The position numbers and the translations under genes were made by a program. Source: Amycolatopsis bartoniae (GTDB lineage Bacteria; Actinomycetota; Actinomycetes; Mycobacteriales; Pseudonocardiaceae). From it: a DNA stretch of 64,000 nucleotides. The notes under the pieces were generated by a model. The model did not search any database. It was not told where the DNA came from and saw only the letters and a program-made list of their open reading frames with translations. Each line of letters begins with the position of its first letter. Position 1 is the stretch's first letter. The DNA lies in NCBI RefSeq assembly GCF_014191255.1, contig NZ_JACHWH010000009.1, forward strand, positions 124,001 to 188,000, written 5' to 3'. This document shows, piece by piece, positions 23,285 to 31,828 of the stretch.

Positions 23285-24844
23285 GTGAGGGGACCCGTCT
23301 TGCTCCGCCGGCCTTTCCTGCTGTTGCTCGCCGTGCTCGTGCCGGGCCTGGTCTCGTGCACCGCGGGGCCGTCGCAGCGGCCCGCGGTGGTGGAGAACGA
23401 CGAGCCGGCCGCGTCGAGCCCGGTGAGCACGGCGCAGACCGTGCCGCTGCCGCCGCTGACCGAGCCGCAGTCGCCGTCGATCACGTGGTCCGACTGCGAC
23501 GCCCAGACCCGCGCCCGGCTCGACCCGCCCGCGGTGCCGGACTCGCTCCGGTTCAGCTGCGGCGAGGTGCAGTCCGTGCTCGACGCGCCGGACCTGCCGG
23601 GCCGCGTGCAGACCCGCATCGCGCTGCTCAGGGCCGGGAACGGGCCGGTCCCGCTGGTGGTGCTCAACGACATCGACGGCGAGAGCGGCACGCAGTACGC
23701 CGCGCACCTGGCCGCAGTGCTGCCGCCCGCGCTGCTGCAGCGGTTCTCGCTCGTCGGCGTCGACCGGCGCGGCAGCGGCGACTCCGACCCGGTGGGCTGC
23801 GTGCCGAGCGACGTGCGCGGCACGATCCTCGACCAGGATCCCGGCGGCGGCGACCTCGAAACCGTGCTCGACGCGGCGCGCCGGGCGGGCCAGCAGTGCG
23901 CGATCGAGCTGGGCAGCACGCAGCAGGCGCTGGACAGCTGGCGCACGGCGGGTGACCTCGACCGCATCCGTGAGGGCCTGGGCGTGCCGAAGCTCAACGT
24001 GATCGCCCGCGGCGAGGCTTCCGACGTGCTCGTCGCCTACGCCAACCGCTTCCCCGGCGAGGTCGGGCGCGTCGTGTTCGACGGCATGCCGGACCCGTCG
24101 AGCGACTCCGCGACTGTCCTCGGTGACCTGGCGAGCGCGCAGCAGACCACCCTGGAGGCGTTCGCCGCCGACTGCGCCGCCCGCGGCTGCGCGCTCGGCC
24201 AGGACGCCGTCGGCGCGGTCACCGCGCTGCTGAACCAGCTGCGGTCGGCCCCGCCCCGGCTCGGCAGCGGCGTGGACTTCGGGCCCGGCGTCGCGCTCAA
24301 CGCCGTCGTCGCGGGGCTGGCCGAACGCGCGCGCTGGCCGGAGCTGGCCGACGCGATCCAGTCCGCGCGCACCGGCAACCCGACGCCGCTGGCCGCGTTC
24401 GTCGCACCGCTGCTCAACGGGTCGCCGCTGGCGCCGTCCCGCCTCGACGCGGCGCTCGCGACCGAGTGCAACGACACCGCCGCCCGGCTGCCCGCCAACC
24501 AGATCGCCACGCTCACCGACACCCTGCGGCAGCGTTCGCCGCTGTTCGGCGGGCTGGTCACGCAGCGGCTCGTGTGGTGCCTGCCGTGGCCCGGCCGCAC
24601 CGACGCCCTGCCGTCACTGGGGGTCGCCGGGCTGCCACCCGTTCTGGTGACGAGCACGAAGACCGATCCGGTGACGCCGGAGCCGGGCACCACCCGCGCC
24701 GCGGAGCAGATGCCGACCGCGGTGCGGGTTTCGTGGCAGGGCGCCGGGCACGGCGCGCTGGGTTCGGCCTGCATGGCGGAGGTGGTGCGGGCGTTCCTGG
24801 CCGACGGGAAGGTGCCGGCGGAGGGCACCCTCTGCCCCGCCTAG
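23285..24844 (+). CDS. lipoprotein of the SlpD/CaeA alpha/beta hydrolase family, nucleophile apparently lost
   Basis: A 519-residue protein with a lipobox (LVSC, Cys25) after a hydrophobic signal, so it is predicted to be anchored outside the membrane. The fold and many segments (GVDRRGSGDSDPV, VLVAYANRFPGEVGRVVFDG, the C-terminal VTSTKTDPVTP and GAGHGAL) match tripeptidyl-aminopeptidase-type hydrolases. Where those have a GxSYG nucleophile elbow this protein reads IARGEASDV, with Gly243 at the serine position. The acid and His are retained. It is therefore probably a non-catalytic relative. GTG 23285 is the best start. Confidence 0.8.
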   Translation: MRGPVLLRRPFLLLLAVLVPGLVSCTAGPSQRPAVVENDEPAASSPVSTAQTVPLPPLTEPQSPSITWSDCDAQTRARLDPPAVPDSLRFSCGEVQSVLDAPDLPGRVQTRIALLRAGNGPVPLVVLNDIDGESGTQYAAHLAAVLPPALLQRFSLVGVDRRGSGDSDPVGCVPSDVRGTILDQDPGGGDLETVLDAARRAGQQCAIELGSTQQALDSWRTAGDLDRIREGLGVPKLNVIARGEASDVLVAYANRFPGEVGRVVFDGMPDPSSDSATVLGDLASAQQTTLEAFAADCAARGCALGQDAVGAVTALLNQLRSAPPRLGSGVDFGPGVALNAVVAGLAERARWPELADAIQSARTGNPTPLAAFVAPLLNGSPLAPSRLDAALATECNDTAARLPANQIATLTDTLRQRSPLFGGLVTQRLVWCLPWPGRTDALPSLGVAGLPPVLVTSTKTDPVTPEPGTTRAAEQMPTAVRVSWQGAGHGALGSACMAEVVRAFLADGKVPAEGTLCPA

Positions 24845-24910
24845 GAGCCCACCCCGGGAGCCGTTACGCTTGGCAGTCGCCATTGGTCAAGTCCCACACT
24901 GGGGGTAACC

Positions 24911-26197
24911 GTGTCGTCATCGGCCGTCGAGGCTCCGGCAACCACGCCGCCGCCGTCGGCCCGCGAGAGACGAGCCGTGCCGGCGACGGCTTTCTGGTCC
25001 GTCCTGGTGCTGGGCGTGCTGGCGGGCGCCTGGTACCTCAAGCAGCTGCTCTCGGACATCGGGAACCTCCTGCACCTGCTGGACCTGGGCGTGTACCAGA
25101 TCGCCGGGCAGCGGGTGCTCGACGGCGTCTCCGTCTACGACACCCCGCTGCTCGGGCACACCCGCGGTGAGTGGGAGTTCGTCTACACCCCGTTCTCGGC
25201 GCTGCTGTTCGCGCCGCTGGCGAAGGTCACCGGGGAGGCGTTCAAGTACGTCGGCGGCATCGGCAACTTCCTGGTGCTCGTGGTCGCCGTCTGGTCCGCG
25301 CTCGCGCTGCTGAACTACCGCCGCGACCTGCGGCTCGTGGTGTTCAGCGTGCCGATCGCGGCGCTGCTGATGTGGTGCGAGCCGGTGCGCGAGACCATGG
25401 CGTTCGGCCAGGTCAACATGGTGCTGATGGCGCTCGTGCTGGTCGACGCGCTGCTGCCGGACTCGTTCCGCGGCAAGGGCGTGCTCACCGGGATCGCGGC
25501 CGGGATCAAGCTGACGCCGGCGTTCTTCATCGGGTACTTCCTGTTCACCCGCCGGTGGTGGGCGGCGGCGGTGTCGGCCGTGACGTTCGTGGCCACCGTC
25601 GTGCTCGGCTTCCTGGTGCTGCCGCACGACTCGAAGACGTACTGGGCGGGCGCGTTCGCCGACCCGACGCGCGTCGGTGTGCCGGAGAACCCGTCCAACG
25701 AGTCGCTGCGCGGCATGTTCGCCCGCGACGTCGGGCTCGCCGGCGGGTGGAAGATCGTCTGGTTCCTCGCCGCGGCGCTGCTGGCGCTGGCCTGCCTGTG
25801 GCTCGCGCGGCGGCTGTCGTTCGGCCGCCAGGAGCTGCTCGCGGTGGTGCTGTGCGGCCTGGCGACCACGCTGGTCTCGCCGTACAGCTGGGTCCACCAC
25901 TGGGTGTGGCTGGGCGCGCTGCTGGTGTGGCTGCTCGACGCCTCGCTGCGGCCGCGGGCCTTCGGGGCGTGGCTCGCGCTGCTGGTCACGGCGTTCGTGG
26001 TCTCCGGTGGCGTGCTGGACCTGCTCGGGGCGGACGTGGGCACGGTGCTCGACTTCCCGGACTGGCACGGGCTGGAGATCGTCTACCAGAACGCCTACAT
26101 CTGGCTGACGGTCCTCGCGTTCGCCGTCGTGGCCGTGCGGTTGAAGAAGCTCACGGCGAGCCGCGAGAAGGAGTCGAGCAGCTCCGCGCGGTCGTAG
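24911..26197 (+). CDS. GT87-family membrane glycosyltransferase
   Basis: A 428-residue polytopic protein, the second GT87 (DUF2029) gene in the window. Loop 1 has LLDLGVYQIAGQRVLDGVSVYD, followed by EFVYTPFSALLF and later AFGQVNMVLMALVLVDAL, which parallel the copy at 4418. It would transfer a sugar from a polyprenyl-phosphate donor outside the membrane; the acceptor is unknown. The N-terminal 25 residues are soluble and Pro/Ala-rich. The start is GTG 24911 after GGGGGTAACC. The last 103 nt overlap the 3' end of a luciferase-like gene on the other strand. Confidence 0.85.
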   Translation: MSSSAVEAPATTPPPSARERRAVPATAFWSVLVLGVLAGAWYLKQLLSDIGNLLHLLDLGVYQIAGQRVLDGVSVYDTPLLGHTRGEWEFVYTPFSALLFAPLAKVTGEAFKYVGGIGNFLVLVVAVWSALALLNYRRDLRLVVFSVPIAALLMWCEPVRETMAFGQVNMVLMALVLVDALLPDSFRGKGVLTGIAAGIKLTPAFFIGYFLFTRRWWAAAVSAVTFVATVVLGFLVLPHDSKTYWAGAFADPTRVGVPENPSNESLRGMFARDVGLAGGWKIVWFLAAALLALACLWLARRLSFGRQELLAVVLCGLATTLVSPYSWVHHWVWLGALLVWLLDASLRPRAFGAWLALLVTAFVVSGGVLDLLGADVGTVLDFPDWHGLEIVYQNAYIWLTVLAFAVVAVRLKKLTASREKESSSSARS

Positions 26198-27120
26198 GTA
26201 CTGGTGGTCACGAGCACCTCGTCCGCCCCCGCCCGTCGGGCCAACGCGTCCAGCTCCGCCGCCGCCTGCTCGCCGGTGCCGCGGATCTGACCACGCATCG
26301 CGTCGGTGAACAAGGCACGCTCGCGGTCGGTCATGTCCAGCGCGAGCACCTCCTCGGCGGGCCGCAGCGGCGGGAACACCCCGTGGGTGCGGGAGTACGC
26401 GCTCGCCCAGGCTTCGGGCACCAGCAGCCGTTCGGCCTGCTCGGCGGTCTCGGCCGCGGCGGCGGTCGCCGACAGCACGACGTACGGGTACGGCGACCAG
26501 TGCGAGGGGCGGAAGTGCTCGCGGTAGCGGCCGATCGCGTCGAGCATCCGCTGCTCCCCACGCACGGCGCCGATCACGAGCGGCAGGCCCAGCTCGGCGG
26601 CGAGGTCCGCGCCCGAGCCGGTGGCCAGCAGAAACGGCGGCACGCGCAGGCCCTCGGCGGGGAAGGCGTGCACGCCGGGGTGCTCGCGCTGGCTGCCGTC
26701 GAGGAACCCGAGCAGCTGCCGCACCTGCTCGCCGAACGCCTCGGCGTCCTCCTTGCCGTGCCCCAGCGCGCGCCGCACGCCGCCGGTGAACCCGACCGAG
26801 CGGCCCAGCCCCATGTCGATGCGGCCGGGGAACAGCGACTCCAGCACCCCGAACTGCTCGGCGACCACGAGCGGCTGGTGGTTGGGCAGCATGACGCCGC
26901 CGGTGCCGACGCGGATGTGCTCGGTGGCCGACGCGACCGCGGCGGCCAGGACGGTGGGCGCCGACCCGGCGACACCTGGCACGCTGTGGTGCTCCGACAC
27001 CCAGAAGCGGTGGTAGCCCAGCGCTTCGGCCTGCTTCGCGAACTCGACCGTCTCCCGCAACGCGTCCGCGTGGCTCGCGCCCGCGCGCGTGCGTGACCGG
27101 TCCAGCACCGAAAGCCTCAT
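26095..27120 (-). CDS. LLM-class flavin-dependent oxidoreductase (MsnO8-like)
   Basis: A 341-residue bacterial-luciferase-like protein starting MRLSVLDRSRTRAG, with GYHRFWVSEHHSVPGVAGSAPTVL and HIRVGTGGVMLPNHQPLVVAEQFG, the signature of the MsnO8-type branch, which is usually FMN-dependent. Reaction and substrate are unknown. The true domain probably ends near LLDSFSRLAVS; the remaining 17 or so residues are read from the overlap with the GT87 gene. It follows the second luciferase-like gene by 38 nt, so the two may be co-transcribed. Confidence 0.82.
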   Translation of the reverse strand: MRLSVLDRSRTRAGASHADALRETVEFAKQAEALGYHRFWVSEHHSVPGVAGSAPTVLAAAVASATEHIRVGTGGVMLPNHQPLVVAEQFGVLESLFPGRIDMGLGRSVGFTGGVRRALGHGKEDAEAFGEQVRQLLGFLDGSQREHPGVHAFPAEGLRVPPFLLATGSGADLAAELGLPLVIGAVRGEQRMLDAIGRYREHFRPSHWSPYPYVVLSATAAAAETAEQAERLLVPEAWASAYSRTHGVFPPLRPAEEVLALDMTDRERALFTDAMRGQIRGTGEQAAAELDALARRAGADEVLVTTSTYDRAELLDSFSRLAVSFFNRTATTANARTVSQM

Positions 27121-27158
27121 GCCTTGGTCAACAGCGGACACCGGGGCGCGGATTCCCG

Positions 27159-28049
27159 TCAGGAGATGTGCGGCACGACCTCCGCGGCGAGGCGTTCCAG
27201 CTGCTCGGCCTGCTCGAACACCGTGGTGAACAGGATCAGTTCCGCGCCCGCGTCCGCCACCTCCTGGACCCCGCGCACGCACTCGGCCGGCGTCCCCGCG
27301 ACCGCGACGCTTTCCAGGCCGCGCCTGCCGTAGATCGCCGCAAGGCCAGCTGCGATCTGCTCCCGCGCGCGGTCGCCGTCGTCGTCCACGGCGATGTAGA
27401 TCCGTTTGGCGATCGGGAAATCGGCCCGCTCCTGCCGCACGATCCGCACTTGCTCGGCGAACTTCTCTGTTGTCGTGGAGCCCGCGCCGAAGAAGCCGTC
27501 CCCGTGCCGGACGGCGCGGCGCAACGCGTTCGGGTGGCTGCCGCCGAACCACACCGGCGGCCCGGGCTTCTGGAACGGCTTCGGCTCCATCGGCGCGCCC
27601 TCCAGCTGCCAGAACCGCCCGTCGAACGTCACCTCGGGCTCGGTCCACAGCGCACGCATCACCTGCAGCCCCTCCAGGAACCGCGCGACGATCGCCTCGC
27701 CGGTCACGCCGAACGCGGGAAACGGCCGGGCGCGCCCGCCCGTGCCGATGCCCACCTCGATCCGGCCCAGGCTCAGCTGGTCGAGTGACGACAGGGCCTT
27801 CGCCAGGTGCACCGGGTTGTGCAGCGGCGTGACGAACACCGAGCACCCGAGCCGCAGGGTTTCCGTGCACGCGGCCGCGTAGGTCATCGCCTGGAGCGGG
27901 GCGATGGTCGGGAGCGTGCCGAAGAACTGCTCCTGCGTCCAGCCGCTGTGGAAGCCGAGCTCCTCGGCGCGCCGGAGGTAGGCGCGGAACGCCACGGGGT
28001 CGAACTCCCCGTCGGCGCTGAACTGCGGAATCGAGATCGCGAAGCGCAT
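27159..28049 (-). CDS. LLM-class F420-dependent oxidoreductase
   Basis: A 296-residue luciferase-like TIM barrel beginning MRFAISIPQFSADGEFD. Typical segments are LRLGCSVFVTPLHNPVHLAKALSSLDQLS, RIEVGIGTGGRARPFPAFG and PPVWFGGSHPNALRRAVRHGDGFFGAGS. It is probably F420-dependent; the substrate is unknown. The coding start of this gene was copied in an old tandem duplication (second copy at 28130-28156). Confidence 0.85.
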   Translation of the reverse strand: MRFAISIPQFSADGEFDPVAFRAYLRRAEELGFHSGWTQEQFFGTLPTIAPLQAMTYAAACTETLRLGCSVFVTPLHNPVHLAKALSSLDQLSLGRIEVGIGTGGRARPFPAFGVTGEAIVARFLEGLQVMRALWTEPEVTFDGRFWQLEGAPMEPKPFQKPGPPVWFGGSHPNALRRAVRHGDGFFGAGSTTTEKFAEQVRIVRQERADFPIAKRIYIAVDDDGDRAREQIAAGLAAIYGRRGLESVAVAGTPAECVRGVQEVADAGAELILFTTVFEQAEQLERLAAEVVPHIS

Positions 28050-28200
28050 GATGCCGAACCTAGTCGTTCCGCGCCTTGCCGGGCTGGACGCGCTTGAGCC
28101 TCATCGCTGAACGAAGCAAGCCCAGAAGACTGCGGAATCGAGATCGCGAAGCGCATCAGCTCTCCTGGCGGGCCTTGCTCGGCTGCACCCGCTTGGGCTC
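28023..28200. repeat. decayed tandem duplication of the junction between two genes
   Basis: A 27-nt block containing the start of the luciferase-like gene (28023-28049) recurs without a mismatch at 28130-28156. Behind each copy lies a second similar block: 28069-28100 reads, on the minus strand, as LKRVQPGKARND plus stop, while 28167-28200 encodes the true end of the polymerase gene, KRVQPSKARQES. The offset is 107 bp for the first block and 99 bp for the second, so a duplicated unit of about 100 bp has since gained or lost about 8 bp. Confidence 0.8.
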
Positions 28201-29175
28201 ACCCGGCATCTTCGGGTAGTCCGGCGGATACGGCATCTCACCCAGGCCGTGGTCCCGTTCGTCGCGCTCGTACCACTCCAGCGCGGTCTCCAGGCCGAAC
28301 GCCGCCGACTCCAGCGCGGTGTGCGGGTCGCCGTGCTCGGCGTACCACTCGGGGACGGTGAGCACGTCGAAGTCGTCCGGGTGGACCTCCGCCAGCTGCT
28401 CCCACGTCACCGGCGTCGAGACCGTCGCGCGGGGCGTGCCGCGGACCGACCACGCCGACGCGATCGTGCGGTCGCGCGCGGCCTGGTTGTAGTCCAGGAA
28501 CACGCGGCCCTGGCGTTCTTCCTTCCACCACGCGATGGTGGCGAGCTTCGGCAGCCGCCGCTCGACCTCGCGGCCCAGCGCGATCACCGCGTGCCGCACG
28601 GCGATGAAGTCCCACTCCGGCCGGATCCGGACCCGCACGTGCACCCCGCGCCCGCCGGACGTCTTGGGGTAGCCCGTCATCCCGGCGTCGGCGAGCACCT
28701 CGCGCACGGTCTGCGCGACACGCACGGCGTCGTCGAAGCCCGTCTCGTCGGACGGGTCGACGTCGATGCGCAGCTCGTCCGGGTGGTCGACGTCGGAGCG
28801 ACGGACGGGCCACGGGTGGAAGTCGAAGGTGCCGAGGTTCGCCGCCCACAACGCCACCGCGGGCTCGGTCGGGCACACCTCGTCGGCGGTCCGGCCGGAC
28901 GGGAAGGTGATCCGCGCGGTCTCCACCCACGGCGGCGCGCCCTTCGGCAGGCGCTTGGCGTAGAAGTACTCGCCGGTGACACCGTCGGGGTAGCGCTTGA
29001 GCGTCGTGGGCCGCTCCCCGATCGCCGCGAGCAACGGATCCGCGACGGCGAGGTAGTACTCGGCCACCTGCCGCTTGGTGATCCCGCGCTCGGGGAAGTA
29101 GACCTTGTCGGGGCTGGAGACCCGCACGGTCCGCTCCCCCACCTGGTACTCGACCGGTTCGCCGTTCTTGGGCAC
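28156..29175 (-). CDS. LigD-type primase-polymerase domain protein (PolD/PrimC-like)
   Basis: A 339-residue stand-alone polymerase domain of the non-homologous end-joining archaeo-eukaryotic primase family. The metal ligands are Asp138 and Asp140 in DELRIDVDP. Other landmarks are GYPKTSGGRGVHV and VFLDYNQAARDRTI. It resembles Rv3730c of Mycobacterium, which fills gaps in repair with LigC. Here LigC is encoded 5 kb away rather than next door. Start ATG 29175; the 3' end lies at the duplicated junction with the luciferase-like gene. Confidence 0.88.
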   Translation of the reverse strand: MPKNGEPVEYQVGERTVRVSSPDKVYFPERGITKRQVAEYYLAVADPLLAAIGERPTTLKRYPDGVTGEYFYAKRLPKGAPPWVETARITFPSGRTADEVCPTEPAVALWAANLGTFDFHPWPVRRSDVDHPDELRIDVDPSDETGFDDAVRVAQTVREVLADAGMTGYPKTSGGRGVHVRVRIRPEWDFIAVRHAVIALGREVERRLPKLATIAWWKEERQGRVFLDYNQAARDRTIASAWSVRGTPRATVSTPVTWEQLAEVHPDDFDVLTVPEWYAEHGDPHTALESAAFGLETALEWYERDERDHGLGEMPYPPDYPKMPGEPKRVQPSKARQES

Positions 29176-29214
29176 GGCCTCACCGTAGCCGTGATCGCCC
29201 CGAGAGGGCGGACA

Positions 29215-29470
29215 TCAGGACCGCGTCGTGGCGCTTTCGAGCACCTCCAGCGACACGCGGTGCAACCCCGCCGCAGGGGCGGCTCGCCAGCCACCGGCCG
29301 AGCGCGATCCGGAACGAGGCCGACTCGTTGTCCGGGTCGACGTCGCTCAGCACGACCTCGCCGAGGTACGTCCCGCTCGCCCGCTGCACCACTGCCCAGT
29401 CCGCGCGGTCTTCCTGCAGGGGGCGGCTCGGCAGCCACCAGCCGAGCACGAGCGAGGTGGGGTGCGCCAT
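29215..29470 (-). pseudogene. degraded RimJ-like GNAT acetyltransferase
   Basis: From 29470 the minus strand reads MAHPTSLVLGWW and then WAVVQRASGTYLGEVVLSD followed by DPDNESASFRIALG, the middle of a RimJ-type acetyltransferase. The acetyl-CoA-binding loop that should come next is absent. After a frameshift the conserved GLHRVSLEVLE segment appears in another frame and ends at 29215. The N-terminal strand is also missing. The gene therefore has a 5' truncation, an internal deletion and a frame change. Confidence 0.72.
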
Positions 29471-29501
29471 CCGTTTTCCCGCGTGCAATACCGTGGAGGC
29501 C

Positions 29502-30230
29502 ATGTCCCGCCGGACCAAGCTGATCGTCGCGGGTGTCGTGCTCGCCGGGCTCGTCGCCGCGGCCTTCGTGCTGCCCGTGCCCAGCCCGGCGCAGCTGCGC
29601 GACTGGGCGGCGGGCGCCGGCTGGGCCACCGCGCTGCTCTTCCTCGCCGCGTACTCGCTGCTCACCGTCGCCCCGATCCCGCGCACCGTCTTCAACCTCG
29701 CCGCCGGGCTGCTGCTCGGCCCGGTCGCCGGGATCGCCGTCGCGCTCACCGCCACCGCGATCTCCGGCCTGCTCGGCTTCGGGCTGGCCCGCGTGCTGGG
29801 CCGGGACCTCGTTTCCCGGCACCTGCAGCGGAAAGCGGTGCGCACGGTCGACGAACGGCTGGCCGACGGCGGGGTCCTCGCGATCACGTCGCTGCGCCTG
29901 ATCCCCGTCGTGCCGTTCGCCCCGCTGGGCTACTGCTGCGGCATCCTCTCGGTGCGCCCGCTGCCGTACCTCGTGGGCACGGTGCTCGGCAGCCTGCCGG
30001 GCACGGTCGCGGTCGTCGTGCTCGGCGACGCGCTCACCGGCGGCACCCCGCCGGCGCTGCTCGCGTGCTACCTCGGATTCGCGCTGGTGGGAGCCCTCGG
30101 AATGATCAAGGTCGTTCGCGGGGCAGCTTACGGAAGCCGCACAAAACAGCCCGCTACACTCGACGCGGTGCGCGGGGAGGGTGTGCGCGCTCGATCTCAC
30201 CATGAAATGCAGGCAGTTTCCGAGGAGTAG
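29502..30230 (+). CDS. TVP38/TMEM64 (VTT-domain) membrane protein
   Basis: A 242-residue polytopic protein with about five hydrophobic segments and the VTT/SNARE-associated signature region (VAPIPRTVFNLAAGLLLGPVAGI, then LRLIPVVPFAPLGYCCGI). Family members are thought to be lipid scramblases or transporters in the inner membrane; the role here is unknown. ATG 29502 follows GTGGAGGCC. The C-terminal 30 residues are hydrophilic and end 5 nt before the kinase gene, so the two are coupled. Confidence 0.83.
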   Translation: MSRRTKLIVAGVVLAGLVAAAFVLPVPSPAQLRDWAAGAGWATALLFLAAYSLLTVAPIPRTVFNLAAGLLLGPVAGIAVALTATAISGLLGFGLARVLGRDLVSRHLQRKAVRTVDERLADGGVLAITSLRLIPVVPFAPLGYCCGILSVRPLPYLVGTVLGSLPGTVAVVVLGDALTGGTPPALLACYLGFALVGALGMIKVVRGAAYGSRTKQPATLDAVRGEGVRARSHHEMQAVSEE

Positions 30231-30235
30231 CCGCC

Positions 30236-31810
30236 ATCGAGACCGGTCAGCTGATCGCAGGGCACTATCGCCTCGTCGAGCACGTCGGCAGCGGCGCCAT
30301 GGGCGTCGTGTGGCGCGCGGTGGACGAGCGCCTCGAACGCGCGGTGGCGGTGAAGCAGATCCTCGCGCAGCCGGGGATGTCCGAAGCCGAGCGCAGCAGC
30401 ATGCGCCAGCGCGCCATGCGCGAGGCCAAGAACGCCGCGCGGTTCCAGCACCCCAACGCCATCGTCGTGTTCGACGTCGCCGAGCAGGACGGCGATCCGT
30501 GCCTCGTCATGGAGTACCTGCCGTCCAAGAGCCTGTCCGCCGTGATCGCCGAGCAGGGCACCCTGCCGCTCGCGCAGGTCGCGAAGGTCGGCCAGCAGGT
30601 CGCGTCGGCGATCGTGGCGGCCCACCGCGCGGGCATCGTGCACCGGGACATCAAGCCCGCCAACATCCTCATCGACGAGCACGGCACCGCGAAGATCACC
30701 GACTTCGGGATCTCCCGCGCGGCCGGCGACCTCACGCTGACGCAGACGGGCCTCATCGGCGGCACCCCGGCGTACCTCGCGCCGGAGCTGGCGCGTGGTT
30801 CCGACCCGTCGCCCGCGTCCGACGTCTTCTCCCTCGGCGCCACCCTGTACCACGCGCTGGAGGGCCAGCCGCCGTACGGCAACAGCACCAACCAGCTCGC
30901 GCTGCTGTACACGGCGGCGAACGGGCAGGTGATCCCGCCGCGCCAGTCCGGCAAGGCGACCGCGCTGCTGATGAGCCTCCTGCGTGTCGAGCCGGAGGAG
31001 CGGCCGAGCATGGCCGAGGCGCGTGACAGGCTGGCCGCGCTCGCGGCGGGCGAGCCGGACGCCAAGGCGGGCACCAGGGTGTCGCCGCCGCTGTACTCGG
31101 CGGGCAGACAGCCGGCCGCGGTGCCCGCGGCCGAAGTCCCGCCCCCGCCCGCGCCCGTCGAGCGGCCGCCGTGGCAGCGCATCAACGCCGCCGTCGCGGC
31201 CCCGCCGCAGCAGCGTTCCCCGCGCAACCCGACGGCCGCGTTCATCCCGCCCGAGCGCCCCGCCGGGCAGAGCGGCTCCGCGCAGCAGGGGGCCACGAAG
31301 CGCCGCAACGTCATCATCGGCTCCGTCGCCGCGGCCATGGTGGTGCTCGGGGTGGTGCTGTTCTTCGTGCTCAACTCGGGCGACTCCGGCGGCGGCGCGT
31401 CCAACGCGCAGGGCGTCGGCGCCGGCACGGGCACGGCCTCGTCGGCGCCGTCGGCGAGCCGGTCCAGCTCGGTCGAGGCCGCGCCGGTGGGCCAGAGCTC
31501 CAACAGCGGCTCGGTGAACTACAGCCAGGCCGGTGACCTGGTGGACCGCTACCTCGACCAGATCGGCTCCGAGGGCGCGTGGGACCTGCTCACGCCGGGC
31601 GCGCAGGCGGTGTTCGGTTCGCTGCAGGGCTTCCAGTCCTACTGGGCCGAGCACAAGATCCAGTCGTACAGCGCGATCCGCGCCGAGGGCGGCACCAACG
31701 CCGACGGCTCGGTGGAGATGTACGTGACGGTCAACGGCAGCCGCATCCACTGGCGGGTGGTGAACACCTCCGCCGGGCTGCGCATCGACGCGAACACCCA
31801 GCTGGGGTGA
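30236..31810 (+). CDS. receptor-type Ser/Thr protein kinase (apparent ATC start)
   Basis: A 524-residue PknB-type kinase: glycine loop VGSGAMGVV (17-25), Lys40, HRDIKPAN (136-143), DFG (156-158) and a Thr-rich activation loop, then a Pro-rich linker, one membrane helix (about 358-380) and a small extracytoplasmic NTF2-like domain (430-524). It would phosphorylate cytoplasmic targets in response to an outside signal. The natural N terminus is xETGQLIAGHYRL, where homologues have Met or Val; the codon here is ATC, 8 nt after GAGGAG. No ATG, GTG or TTG lies between the upstream in-frame stop and this point; the first ATG (30299) would remove the glycine loop. Confidence 0.85.
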   Translation: METGQLIAGHYRLVEHVGSGAMGVVWRAVDERLERAVAVKQILAQPGMSEAERSSMRQRAMREAKNAARFQHPNAIVVFDVAEQDGDPCLVMEYLPSKSLSAVIAEQGTLPLAQVAKVGQQVASAIVAAHRAGIVHRDIKPANILIDEHGTAKITDFGISRAAGDLTLTQTGLIGGTPAYLAPELARGSDPSPASDVFSLGATLYHALEGQPPYGNSTNQLALLYTAANGQVIPPRQSGKATALLMSLLRVEPEERPSMAEARDRLAALAAGEPDAKAGTRVSPPLYSAGRQPAAVPAAEVPPPPAPVERPPWQRINAAVAAPPQQRSPRNPTAAFIPPERPAGQSGSAQQGATKRRNVIIGSVAAAMVVLGVVLFFVLNSGDSGGGASNAQGVGAGTGTASSAPSASRSSSVEAAPVGQSSNSGSVNYSQAGDLVDRYLDQIGSEGAWDLLTPGAQAVFGSLQGFQSYWAEHKIQSYSAIRAEGGTNADGSVEMYVTVNGSRIHWRVVNTSAGLRIDANTQLG

Positions 31811-31828
31811 TGGCCTACCGTTGACGGT

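Noticed and set aside
30181-30240. Start of the Ser/Thr kinase at the first ATG (30299).
   Set aside because: It would remove the conserved glycine-rich loop and the ETGQLIAG N terminus seen in homologues, and it lacks a ribosome-binding site.
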